Shown here: piece after piece, positions 15,642 to 22,781 of the stretch
Numbering within the stretch: position 1 is the first letter of the stretch
How the letters are laid out: each line of letters starts with the position of its first letter
DNA from: JAXFPC01 sp034180005
GTDB lineage: Bacteria > Bacillota > Negativicutes > Acidaminococcales > Acidaminococcaceae
Direction: 5' to 3'
Length of the DNA stretch: 30,073 bases
Assembly: GCA_034180005.1 (NCBI GenBank)
Contig: JAXFPC010000063.1
Span: 1-30,073, forward strand
Program-made: the position numbers and the translations under genes
The notes under the pieces: generated by a model
Told to the model about the DNA's origin: nothing
Databases searched by the model: none
What the model saw: only the letters and a program-made list of their open reading frames with translations

Positions 15642-17027
15642 ATGCTAAACAATTTAACAGCTGAGCACAGGCATATTTTACAGTTGCTTGGTTCAGCTCT
15701 TGGTTTGATTGCCGACTTGACCAATGCGGAAGTAACTGTGTATATTCAGGATAACGACAAAAAATTTCTTTATATCTGCGCGCAGGAACGCCACTTGCTG
15801 CAACGAGAGATGCAGCGGCCCAACATGACGGGACGAAGAGTACGCAAAGTAGAGGAACCTTTAGCGACTCGCGTTTTGCAGCTTAATATGCCTGTCGAAG
15901 GAAAAAGAGAAGTTTTGCTGGGGGATTTTTGCAATTTTAAAGTTTTCCCTGTGCGCGATCGCGGTGGAAAATGTTTCGCGGCAATCAGCTTCGCTGCCGC
16001 GGATCCGCAGGAGTTGCTCACCGAACAGGCGCTGGAATTGTTGATGAATCTGCAGGAGCCGGTTCAGGGAAATAAATATTACGAGCGTCTTACACCTAAT
16101 GACGGCGTATTGTTGGTGGATCTTAACAAGCGGATTATTGCAGCTAACGATCAGGCGAAACATCTTTTTAAATTACTTGATTTTCGGGAATGTATCGGCC
16201 GCAAAACAAACGATGTTGAAATAAATTGGCCGTTGGTAGGTATGGTTATCGATACGGGAGTGGCGGAGAGCAAGGAAATACTGCTGAGTGAAAGACTGCT
16301 TTCCATGCGCGTGCTTCCGGTTGTGCCGCGTCCTGCCGCCGGTTGTTGTGTTGTTATTTTGCAGGATATAACCGGTATCAGACAGAAGGAGGAAGAGCTG
16401 CGCTTACAGGCGGTGATGCTTAAAGAAATACATCACCGGGTGAAAAACAATCTGCAGACAATTGCCGGATTGTTGCGTTTGCAGGCTAGGCGCGCGGAAC
16501 ATCAGGAAACAAAAGATGTTTTACGCAGCTGTATAGGCAGGGTGAACAGCATAGGAATTGTCCATGAGTATTTGTCGGCGCATGACAGCGGCATGGCGGA
16601 TGTTGAAAAAATGCTGGGAGCAATTTTGCAGGCTGTGACTTCAGCGCTGTTACCGCCGGGATTCAAGCTTTCGGCAACTTGTGTGTCCGACAGCATTTTG
16701 TTGACGGCGGATAAAGCCGTCAGTTTAGGACTCGTTGTAAATGAATTGCTGCAAAATACCTTGGAGCATGGTTTCAAAAATCGTGAGACCGGATCGCTGC
16801 AAGTCAGCTTCAGTGCCGCGCCGTCAGGATGTATGTTGACGGTCGAAGATGACGGTATAGGATTGCCGCCCGATTTTGCTGCCGAAAAAATCGACAGCAT
16901 GGGACTAAAAATCATCAGAACGGTGGTTGAGTTCGATTTGCGCGGAAATTTTAATCTGTGCAATAAAGAAAACGGAGGAACTTTGGCGGTGGTTGAGCTG
17001 CCTGTTCCCGGAGGTAAGAATGTCTGA
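15642..17027 (+). CDS. Sensor histidine kinase, HisKA_2 type (PdtaS/EutW-like)
   Basis: Cytoplasmic two-component sensor of 461 residues with no membrane segment. Residues 1-140 form the HisKA_N (GAF-like) sensor domain common to PdtaS and EutW relatives. A PAS-like domain at about 148-245 (PNDGVLLVDLNKRIIAAND) follows. The HisKA_2 dimerisation helix then carries EIHHRVKNNLQTIAGLLRLQ, where His264 is the probable phosphorylation site. The HATPase domain shows the N box VVNELLQNTLEHGF and the G1 box VEDDGIGLPP. GGGAGGG precedes the ATG. The gene overlaps the ANTAR regulator by 8 bases, which fixes them as a pair. The stimulus is not visible; there is no ethanolamine cluster nearby. Its upstream gap contains the DnaA-box cluster. 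Confidence 0.93.
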   Translation: MLNNLTAEHRHILQLLGSALGLIADLTNAEVTVYIQDNDKKFLYICAQERHLLQREMQRPNMTGRRVRKVEEPLATRVLQLNMPVEGKREVLLGDFCNFKVFPVRDRGGKCFAAISFAAADPQELLTEQALELLMNLQEPVQGNKYYERLTPNDGVLLVDLNKRIIAANDQAKHLFKLLDFRECIGRKTNDVEINWPLVGMVIDTGVAESKEILLSERLLSMRVLPVVPRPAAGCCVVILQDITGIRQKEEELRLQAVMLKEIHHRVKNNLQTIAGLLRLQARRAEHQETKDVLRSCIGRVNSIGIVHEYLSAHDSGMADVEKMLGAILQAVTSALLPPGFKLSATCVSDSILLTADKAVSLGLVVNELLQNTLEHGFKNRETGSLQVSFSAAPSGCMLTVEDDGIGLPPDFAAEKIDSMGLKIIRTVVEFDLRGNFNLCNKENGGTLAVVELPVPGGKNV

Positions 17028-17595
17028 GTACAAAATACTGATTGCCGATGATGAAGCGTTGTTGCGTCTGGATTTGCGGGAGATGCTCACAGAAGGCGGG
17101 CATATTGTGATCGGTGAGGCTGTCGACGGAGAAAAGGCTGTGGCGCTGACAAGGAAACTTCGTCCGGATCTTGTTATCATGGACGTCAGGATGCCGGTTA
17201 TGGACGGTATTACCGCAGCCGAGCAGATTGTCGCGGAGCAGTTGGCGCCTGTGCTGTTACTTACGGCCTACAGTCAGGCGGACGTTGTGGACAGAGCTGC
17301 GTCGGCCGGAGTGATTAGTTATTTGGTAAAACCGGTCAGAGAAGAGCAACTTTTTCCAACTGTGGAAATTGCGGTGGCCAGATTCAGGGAGCTTCACAGA
17401 ATGAACGAGGAGCTTTTGGGACTCAGAGATGATCTGGAAACGAGGAAGTTGCTGGACAGAGCCAAAGGAATACTTATGACATCTCATAAGATAACGGAGC
17501 AGGAAGCTTACAGAAGAATGCAGAAGTACAGTATGCTAAAAGGAGTCTCCATGAAAAAACTGGCAGCGGATATTATCGCAGCGTCAGAAAGATAG
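17020..17595 (+). CDS. ANTAR-domain response regulator
   Basis: The product has 191 residues. A CheY-like receiver (about 1-120) shows the acidic pair Asp10-Asp11, phosphoacceptor Asp55 (LVIMDVRMP), Thr82 and Lys104 (SYLVKPV). A linker helix leads to an ANTAR domain from about 130 to 188 (LLDRAKGILMTSHKITEQEAYRRMQ), which binds paired RNA hairpins and prevents transcription termination. The start is the ATG at 17020, 5 bases after GGAGG; a longer in-frame extension upstream would lie inside the kinase gene and is not supported. Partner of the adjacent kinase. Its RNA targets are not evident in this window. Confidence 0.94.
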   Translation: MSEYKILIADDEALLRLDLREMLTEGGHIVIGEAVDGEKAVALTRKLRPDLVIMDVRMPVMDGITAAEQIVAEQLAPVLLLTAYSQADVVDRAASAGVISYLVKPVREEQLFPTVEIAVARFRELHRMNEELLGLRDDLETRKLLDRAKGILMTSHKITEQEAYRRMQKYSMLKGVSMKKLAADIIAASER

Positions 17596-17607
17596 ATACA
17601 GCGTGAC

Positions 17608-17641
17608 GACTGTTTGACCTATGCGGTGAAACAGTCTTTTT
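17608..17641 (+). terminator. Terminator after the ANTAR regulator gene
   Basis: GACTGTTT (17608-17615) pairs with AAACAGTC (17629-17636), followed by TTTTT. The loop can be extended by ACC/GGT. It ends the kinase-regulator operon 13 bases after the stop. Confidence 0.8.
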
Positions 17642-17787
17642 GTGTAATTTTTACCGTTCGCATACGGATAATCTGCTTTCATGCTTTCGAATAAACTGTT
17701 TATCTGCAGGAAATACTTCAGGTTAATCGAAAATCAATCGGCTCCGGCTGAAAAAATGACAAACTTGTAAAAATATGAAAAAAACTC
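17642..17787. other. Intergenic stretch between the ANTAR operon and groES
   Basis: First half of the 335-base gap between the regulator gene and groES. I see no gene. It contains a small hairpin (CCGT/ACGG near 17652) and a 24-bp sequence (17707-17730) that recurs upstream of guaA. The rest of the gap is the groES promoter and CIRCE. Confidence 0.5.
17707..17730 (+). repeat. Shared 24-bp intergenic element, copy 1
   Basis: CAGGAAATACTTCAGG followed by TTAATCGA. It matches a sequence at 22595-22618 at 20 of 24 positions. Both copies lie between a terminator and the promoter of the next gene. Function unknown. Confidence 0.45.
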
Positions 17788-17815
17788 TTGCTTTTTTCTT
17801 GCTAACAGTTATAAT
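17788..17815 (+). promoter_or_regulatory. groESL promoter
   Basis: TTGCTT (17788-17793), a 16-base spacer and perfect TATAAT (17810-17815), immediately upstream of the CIRCE operator. Confidence 0.8.
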
Positions 17816-17823
17816 AAATATAG

Positions 17824-17850
17824 TTAGCACTCATCTTGTTTGAGTGCTAA
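17824..17850 (+). promoter_or_regulatory. CIRCE operator (HrcA binding site)
   Basis: Perfect TTAGCACTC-N9-GAGTGCTAA, the controlling inverted repeat bound by HrcA. Pairing continues outward by five more bases on each side (TATAG/CTATA). It lies at the expected transcription start of groESL, so HrcA represses the operon in unstressed cells. hrcA itself is not in this window. Confidence 0.97.
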
Positions 17851-17930
17851 CTATAACAAAGCAGATAGATGGACTGCCTGCAGTTAGTTTTACAACTCTC
17901 ACAAATTAAACTCGAAAGGGGACATTAAAG

Positions 17931-18221
17931 ATGTTAAAACCATTAGCTGAACATGTACTTGTTGAGGTTACAGTACAGGAAGAGAAAACTGCCAGCGGAA
18001 TTTTTCTGCCGGATACGGCAAAAAAAGAAAAACCGCAGACAGGTAAAGTAATCGCCGTAGGCAGAGGTAAACTCCTTGATGACGGAACGATTGTTAAACC
18101 TGAAGTAAAAGTAGGCGATGAAATTGTTTTTGCAAAATATATTGGCGCGGAACTGAAAATAGATGGCAAAGAATATTTGATCATCAGCGAAAGAGATATT
18201 TACGGAGTTTTTGAAAAATAA
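17931..18221 (+). CDS. groES: Co-chaperonin GroES
   Basis: The product has 96 residues, normal length. It forms the heptameric lid of the GroEL folding chamber. Family features are the N-terminal LKPLAEHVLVEV, the mobile loop EEKTASGIFLPDTAKKEKPQ that docks on GroEL, the glycine-rich roof GRGKLLDDG and the C-terminal YLIISERDIYGVF. AAAGGGG precedes the ATG. groEL begins 24 bases after the stop. Expression is under CIRCE control. Confidence 0.98.
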   Translation: MLKPLAEHVLVEVTVQEEKTASGIFLPDTAKKEKPQTGKVIAVGRGKLLDDGTIVKPEVKVGDEIVFAKYIGAELKIDGKEYLIISERDIYGVFEK

Positions 18222-18245
18222 ATATTTACGAAGGAGCGATAAATA

Positions 18246-19874
18246 ATGGCTAAAGAAATTCTTTTCAATGAAGATGCTCGCCGCAGCTTGGAACGCGGCG
18301 TCAACGCACTGGCGGATGCGGTGAAAGTTACCTTGGGACCTAAAGGACGCAACGTAGTCCTGGAGAAAAAATACGGCGCTCCGACTATTACCAATGACGG
18401 TGTTACCATTGCCCGTGACATAGAGTTGGAAGATCCGTTTGAAAATATGGGTGCTCAACTCGTCAAGGAAGTAGCAATCAAAACCAATGATGTGGCCGGT
18501 GACGGTACAACTACAGCAACTTTGCTGGCGCAATCCATGATTCGCGAAGGTATGCGCAATGTGGCAGCCGGAGCAAATCCGATGATTTTGAAAAAAGGCA
18601 TCCAAAAAGCAGTCGACGTTTTGGTTGAAGAGCTGCGCAGCGTTTCTCAAAAAGTTGAAACCAAAGCAGCCAAAGCGCAGGTAGCGTCTATTTCCGCTGC
18701 TGACGAAGAAATCGGTAAGCTGATTGCGGACGCTATGGAGAAGGTTGGCGACGACGGCGTTATTACCGTAGAAGAATCCAAAACTATGGATACATTCCTG
18801 GAAACTGTTGAAGGCATGCAATTCGACCGTGGATACATTTCTCCTTACATGGCTACCGATGCGGAGAAAATGGAAGCGGTAATGAACAATCCCATGATTT
18901 TCATCACGGATCGCAAGATTACCATGATTCAAGATATCATGCCTGTTCTGGAAAAAGTTGTACAGGCCGGACGCGAGCTGCTGATCATCGCCGAAGATAT
19001 CGAAGGCGAAGCTCTGGCAACTCTCGTAGTAAATAAACTGCGCGGCACCTTTAAAGCTGTAGCCGTAAAAGCTCCCGGATTCGGCGATCGCCGTAAAGCA
19101 ATGTTGCAGGATATCGCTATTCTTACCGGTGCCACCGTCATCAGCGAAGAAGTTGGCCGTAAGTTGGAAAGCGCAACTGTAGCCGATCTCGGTCAGGCAG
19201 GTCAGGTGAGAGTGACAAAAGAGCTGACTACTATTGTAGACGGCGGTGGAGATAAAAAAGAGATTGCTGCCCGGGTAGGTCAGATTCGCGCTCAAATCCC
19301 CGAAACAACTTCAGAATTCGACAAAGAGAAACTGCAGGAGCGTCTTGCCAAATTGGCTGGCGGTGTTGCCGTAATCAAAGTCGGCGCGGCTACGGAAGTA
19401 GAGTTGAAAGAAAAGAAACTGCGCATCGAAGACGCTCTTAACGCAACTCGCGCCGCTGTTGCCGAAGGCATTGTAGCCGGCGGCGGTACCGCTCTGCTGC
19501 AAGTCCAATCCGCTTTAAACAAATTGAAAGTGAGCGGAGATGAAAAGACTGGCGTGGAAATCATTCGTCGCGCTATCGAAGAACCGGTAAGACAAATTGC
19601 ATATAATGCCGGCTTGGAAGGCGCCGTTATAGTGGATACTATTAAACGCAGCCGCAAAGGCGTCGGCTTTAACGCTCTCAACGAAAAGTATGTCGACATG
19701 ATTGCCGAAGGCATCGTCGATCCTACCAAAGTTACCAGAAGCGCTCTGCAAAATGCAGCCAGCATCGCCGCTTTGGTGCTGACAACGGAGTCCGTTGTGG
19801 CAGATAAACCTTCCAAGGATGCTCCAGCAATGCCGGGTATGCCCATGGGCGGCGGAATGCCCGGAATGATGTAA
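18246..19874 (+). CDS. groEL: Chaperonin GroEL
   Basis: 60-kDa chaperonin that folds proteins in an ATP-driven double ring. The product has 542 residues. The ATP-binding TLGPKGRNVVLEK, the catalytic VAGDGTTTATLLAQ, the apical-domain stretches and the C-terminal Gly-Met tail (GMPMGGGMPGMM) are all present. AAGGAG (18231-18236) lies 9 bases before the ATG. Codon choice here is clearly more regular than in neighbouring genes, as expected for a highly expressed gene. Confidence 0.98.
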   Translation: MAKEILFNEDARRSLERGVNALADAVKVTLGPKGRNVVLEKKYGAPTITNDGVTIARDIELEDPFENMGAQLVKEVAIKTNDVAGDGTTTATLLAQSMIREGMRNVAAGANPMILKKGIQKAVDVLVEELRSVSQKVETKAAKAQVASISAADEEIGKLIADAMEKVGDDGVITVEESKTMDTFLETVEGMQFDRGYISPYMATDAEKMEAVMNNPMIFITDRKITMIQDIMPVLEKVVQAGRELLIIAEDIEGEALATLVVNKLRGTFKAVAVKAPGFGDRRKAMLQDIAILTGATVISEEVGRKLESATVADLGQAGQVRVTKELTTIVDGGGDKKEIAARVGQIRAQIPETTSEFDKEKLQERLAKLAGGVAVIKVGAATEVELKEKKLRIEDALNATRAAVAEGIVAGGGTALLQVQSALNKLKVSGDEKTGVEIIRRAIEEPVRQIAYNAGLEGAVIVDTIKRSRKGVGFNALNEKYVDMIAEGIVDPTKVTRSALQNAASIAALVLTTESVVADKPSKDAPAMPGMPMGGGMPGMM

Positions 19875-19947
19875 ACGGAATCCAATACGGGTGATATATT
19901 TTCATACTGTTCGAAACGATGAAGGATACGCTCATAAGTTATACAGT

Positions 19948-19985
19948 AATAAAAGGGACTGCATTAATTTGCAGTCCCTTTTATT
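19948..19985 (+). terminator. Terminator after groEL
   Basis: A 16-bp stem (19948-19963 with 19970-19985; core AAAAGGGACTGCA) with a 6-base loop and T-rich 3' arm. It ends the groESL transcript. Confidence 0.88.
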
Positions 19986-20050
19986 GTCATATGGATAAGA
20001 TTGCAATACCTGTTAAAATTTTCGGCTTTGAAGGATATTTCAAGTAATGA

Positions 20051-20080
20051 TTGACAATTATATGTTAAAATAAATATGTA
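20051..20080 (+). promoter_or_regulatory. Probable iadA promoter
   Basis: Perfect TTGACA (20051-20056) with a weak -10, TATGTA (20075-20080), at 18-base spacing, about 30 bases before the start codon. Confidence 0.5.
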
Positions 20081-20111
20081 AGATTATGTAAGCATTCAAG
20101 GAGGTTGAGCT

Positions 20112-21269
20112 ATGATAAAGTTATTGAAAAATGCTCAAGTTTATGCACCGGCTTTTTTAGGCAAAAAAGATGTTCTGATCGTGGGCGATAAAATTTGCCG
20201 TATTGACGACAGCATAACAGGGTACGAAGGTTTGCCGGATGTGAAAGTTTTTGATTTTGCAGGCAAGACGCTGGTACCGGGATACATCGATATGCATGTG
20301 CATATCACGGGAGGCGGCGGCGAACAGGGCCCGGCGTCACGCGTTCCCGAATCTTATCTGACAGCTTTTACGACCAGCGGTATTACGACGGTTGTCGGAT
20401 TGTTGGGAACGGACGGTATTACGCGGAGCCTTGAAAATTTGGTGGCTAAAGCGCGTGCTTTGACGGAAGAAGGAATCACGGTTTATTGCTTGACCGGCTA
20501 TTACGGTTATCCGCCCGTAACAATGACCGAGAGCGTGGAAAAGGATATTGTCATGATCACACCGATGATTGGGGTGAAGGTAGCCGTATCCGATCATCGC
20601 AGTTCAAATCCCGGCGGGGAAGAGCTGATTGATCTGGGAACGCAGGCTCGTCGCGCAGGCTTGGTGAGCAATACTCCGGGACTTGTGACCATGCACATGG
20701 GGAGCGGTAAAGGTAAGCTTGATCCGTTGTTTTACGCTTTGGAAAACTCAGATATTCCCATGAAGAATTTTTTACCCACCCATATCCTCAGAAGCGATGA
20801 ACTGATAGATGAGGGTGCAAAGCTGGTGCGCATGGGCGGTTATATAGATTGTACAGCCGGAGCCGATGATAAAGAGGTAATCGTCAACGCCGAAAAACTT
20901 TTTGCTTTGCTTGACAGAGAAGGAGTTTCCGCTGATCATGTAACTTTATCAAGTGACGCTTTCGGCAGTCAACCCAAATTCGATCAATACGGCGAATGCA
21001 TCGGACTTACTTACGCCTCACCGAAATATCTTCATAAAACAGTTCAACTGCTTGTAAAGATGGGTATGCCCTTGGAGCAGGCTCTGAAACTTTTGACAAG
21101 TACGCCTGCTGTTCTTCTGGCAAAAGAGGGCGTCAAAGGGTGCATAGAAGTTGGAGCAGATGCTGATATTCTTGTTCTCGACGGAGCCTTGGAAATCAGC
21201 AGTCTTTTTGCTAAAGGGAAGACTGCGCTGTTGAACGGAGAAATAATTTTAAAAGGACGTTTTGAATAA
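20112..21269 (+). CDS. iadA: Isoaspartyl dipeptidase (beta-aspartyl-peptidase, family M38)
   Basis: Hydrolyses beta-aspartyl dipeptides left after breakdown of proteins damaged by isoaspartate formation. The product has 385 residues, as in E. coli IadA. The amidohydrolase fold shows the metal ligands HVH (His62, His64; IDMHVHITGGGGE), a probable carboxylated Lys156 (GVKVAVSDH), His195 (TMHMGSGKGK), His224 (LPTHILR) and the catalytic Asp282 (LSSDAFGSQP). AAGGAGG lies upstream of the ATG. It is monocistronic, between its own promoter and a strong terminator. No signal peptide, so cytoplasmic. Confidence 0.95.
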   Translation: MIKLLKNAQVYAPAFLGKKDVLIVGDKICRIDDSITGYEGLPDVKVFDFAGKTLVPGYIDMHVHITGGGGEQGPASRVPESYLTAFTTSGITTVVGLLGTDGITRSLENLVAKARALTEEGITVYCLTGYYGYPPVTMTESVEKDIVMITPMIGVKVAVSDHRSSNPGGEELIDLGTQARRAGLVSNTPGLVTMHMGSGKGKLDPLFYALENSDIPMKNFLPTHILRSDELIDEGAKLVRMGGYIDCTAGADDKEVIVNAEKLFALLDREGVSADHVTLSSDAFGSQPKFDQYGECIGLTYASPKYLHKTVQLLVKMGMPLEQALKLLTSTPAVLLAKEGVKGCIEVGADADILVLDGALEISSLFAKGKTALLNGEIILKGRFE

Positions 21270-21280
21270 AACATTATAGA

Positions 21281-21317
21281 AAATCCGGAGGAAACTAAAA
21301 TCCTCCGGATTTTTTTA
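21281..21317 (+). terminator. Terminator after iadA
   Basis: A 12-bp stem (AAATCCGGAGGA at 21281-21292 with 21301-21312), an 8-base loop and a 7-base T run. Very strong. Confidence 0.92.
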
Positions 21318-21417
21318 TTTATCAATAAAATGTTTCCAACATAGTTAAAGGGTATATGCAAAGCTTGGGAAAATAATCTGCTGATTAATCAGTAAAATTA
21401 TTAATTGGTTTAATTTC

Positions 21418-21447
21418 TTGTAAAAATAAAATAGCATATGATATAAT
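21418..21447 (+). promoter_or_regulatory. Promoter of the DUF4198 gene
   Basis: TTGTAA (21418-21423), an 18-base spacer and perfect TATAAT (21442-21447). Transcription from here gives a leader of about 245 bases before the start codon. Confidence 0.65.
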
Positions 21448-21499
21448 AAAAATATAGTATATACATTAAAATAAAGAATTTAGTATTTGAAAAACAGAT

Positions 21500-21595
21500 G
21501 CGGACTAGCAGTCGTGTGGGATAAGCAGGCATGGGTATTTGCGAGACAGTATACCGGAAACCGCTGGTCGGATAATAACATTATTCTATTTTTAT
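21500..21595 (+). ncRNA. Structured 5' leader, candidate regulatory RNA of unknown class
   Basis: Within the long leader, GACTAGC (21503-21509) can pair with GCTGGTC (21563-21569; one G-U pair), enclosing GGTAT/ATACC (21534-21538 with 21551-21555) and G-rich single strands (GTGTGGGAT, GCAGGCA). An alternative GCGG/CCGC pairing (21500-21503 with 21561-21564) is mutually exclusive with the first. Directly after follows a hairpin GGATAAT-AAC-ATTATTC (21570-21586) and T-rich TATTTTTATTT, arranged like an expression platform. A second small hairpin (GGTAA/TTACC) lies at 21612-21623. It does not match cobalamin, TPP, FMN, lysine, glycine, purine, c-di-GMP or fluoride consensus features that I know. 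Confidence 0.4.
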
Positions 21596-21700
21596 TTGGA
21601 GATATGGCAAAGGTAAAGTTACCATTACGGGATATTTCGAAGTTATAATCTGGCAGCAGAAAATTTTTATTGTGTCAATTTTTAACTAAGGAGGTCTAAT

Positions 21701-22519
21701 ATGGATTTATTGAAAAAGCTTTCACGGATTGCCGCTGTATGTACGGCATATTTGTTCATGATGCCTATGGCAGCAAGTGCGCACACTTTGTGGCTCAATT
21801 GTACCGACTATAATCCGGATTACAGTTTGAAGACAGGAGCAAAGACGAAAATATATGTGGGTTGGGGGCATCGTTTTCCTGTGGATAGCTACGTAGACGC
21901 GGCGGATTTTGAAGAGATTACTCTGGTAAAGCCTTCGAAGGCTTCGGAACAGTTGGTTTTGGAAACGACGGGCTTTGCGTCAAAGCAGCTTAATTTGAAA
22001 GAAGAGGGACTGCACGTCATAGGCATAGTCAGAAAAGAAGCTTATAATACTTCTTATAGGGAAAACGGCAAAGTAGTCAGTGTCAAAGGAACTAAAGAAG
22101 GGCGGAGCGATGTAGTCAACAGCTCTCATTCGCAGCAGTTTGCCAAAACGTTGATAAGCGCAGGGAAAGGCAGCGACGCTAATTTATCTTATGCTTTAGG
22201 TCATAAACTGGAAATAATCCCCGTGGACAATCCCTTTAAACTTGAGAACAATCGCGGCGGCGTCATGAGGGTGAAAGTTTTATTGGACGGTAAACCTGTT
22301 CCTTATGTAAAGGTATTCGGTATGTACGAGGGCTATTCTTCTAAAGATGCCGCTTCCAGCGTGGTATCCACGAACAGTGAGGGCATTGCGGAGCTGCGGA
22401 TAGACCATTGGGGTACATGGATACTCAAAACACGTATCGACAGGGAACCCTTAGGAGAAATGCGGAAGAAGGTCAATAAAGAAAGCTTTTTTGCATCGCT
22501 GACATTTGCGGTGCCATGA
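21701..22519 (+). CDS. Exported DUF4198-family protein, possible metal-binding protein
   Basis: The product has 272 residues. A signal peptide ends ASA, so signal peptidase would leave His28 as the mature N-terminus (HTLWLN). DUF4198 features follow: YVGWGHRFPVDSY, the beta-rich middle, YALGHKLEIIPVDNPF, VRVKVLLDGKPV-like VMRVKVLLDGKPV, and the C-terminal RIDHWGTWILKTR. DUF4198 (COG5266) proteins are associated with cobalt or nickel uptake and may be the extracytoplasmic metal-binding component; no transporter genes lie beside this one, so the role is inferred only. It has its own promoter, a long structured leader, a strong AAGGAGG and its own terminator. Confidence 0.8.
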   Translation: MDLLKKLSRIAAVCTAYLFMMPMAASAHTLWLNCTDYNPDYSLKTGAKTKIYVGWGHRFPVDSYVDAADFEEITLVKPSKASEQLVLETTGFASKQLNLKEEGLHVIGIVRKEAYNTSYRENGKVVSVKGTKEGRSDVVNSSHSQQFAKTLISAGKGSDANLSYALGHKLEIIPVDNPFKLENNRGGVMRVKVLLDGKPVPYVKVFGMYEGYSSKDAASSVVSTNSEGIAELRIDHWGTWILKTRIDREPLGEMRKKVNKESFFASLTFAVP

Positions 22520-22551
22520 TCGGACAAACACAAGGCATCATACGTGAAATA

Positions 22552-22586
22552 AAATAAAGCTCCGAGCTGTGGAGCTTTATTTTTTA
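22552..22586 (+). terminator. Terminator after the DUF4198 gene
   Basis: AAATAAAGCTCC (22552-22563) pairs with 22571-22582 around a 7-base loop, followed by a T run. Confidence 0.88.
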
Positions 22587-22594
22587 CTTTCTTA

Positions 22595-22618
22595 CAGGAA
22601 AAGTTTCAGGTTGATCGA
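22595..22618 (+). repeat. Shared 24-bp intergenic element, copy 2
   Basis: CAGGAAAAGTTTCAGG followed by TTGATCGA; 20 of 24 positions match the copy upstream of groES. It lies just after a terminator and about 70 bases before the guaA promoter. Confidence 0.45.
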
Positions 22619-22689
22619 TTTGAAGTGCAAATATGAGAATGAGAACACTGCATTCGGAAGATATTTTTGCGTGTCGACATCCCTCAAAA

Positions 22690-22718
22690 TTGCAATTTGA
22701 AACGCTTTATGGTAGTAT
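22690..22718 (+). promoter_or_regulatory. guaA promoter
   Basis: TTGCAA (22690-22695), a 17-base spacer and TAGTAT (22713-22718). No purine-riboswitch pattern is seen between it and the gene. Confidence 0.55.
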
Positions 22719-22781
22719 TCTAGGTATAAAGTTTTTATGAAGCATAAATAAAATTACCATAAAAAGAGGAGCGTGTTCTGC

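Larger units (their letters stand above)
21313..21700. other. Gene-free stretch upstream of the DUF4198 gene
   Basis: A 388-base gap with no supported gene. It is AT-rich to about 21,490, where the promoter lies, then holds the structured leader and ends with AAGGAGG 6 bases before the ATG. Confidence 0.6.

Noticed and set aside
17943..19295. Long minus-strand open frame opposite groES and groEL
   Set aside because: It mirrors the codon pattern of the highly conserved groEL gene, has no ribosome binding site and encodes no recognisable protein. The same holds for the long antisense frame at 860-1648.
21500..21595. Cobalamin or NiCo riboswitch upstream of the DUF4198 gene
   Set aside because: No B12 box (AGCCAGGAGACCTGCC type) and no GCCACTG core. 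Only short strings resemble NiCo (GCAGGCA, GTGGGA), in the wrong order and without a four-stem junction.
22619..22781. Purine riboswitch in front of guaA
   Set aside because: No purine aptamer core is present; the gap contains only a promoter and a ribosome binding site.
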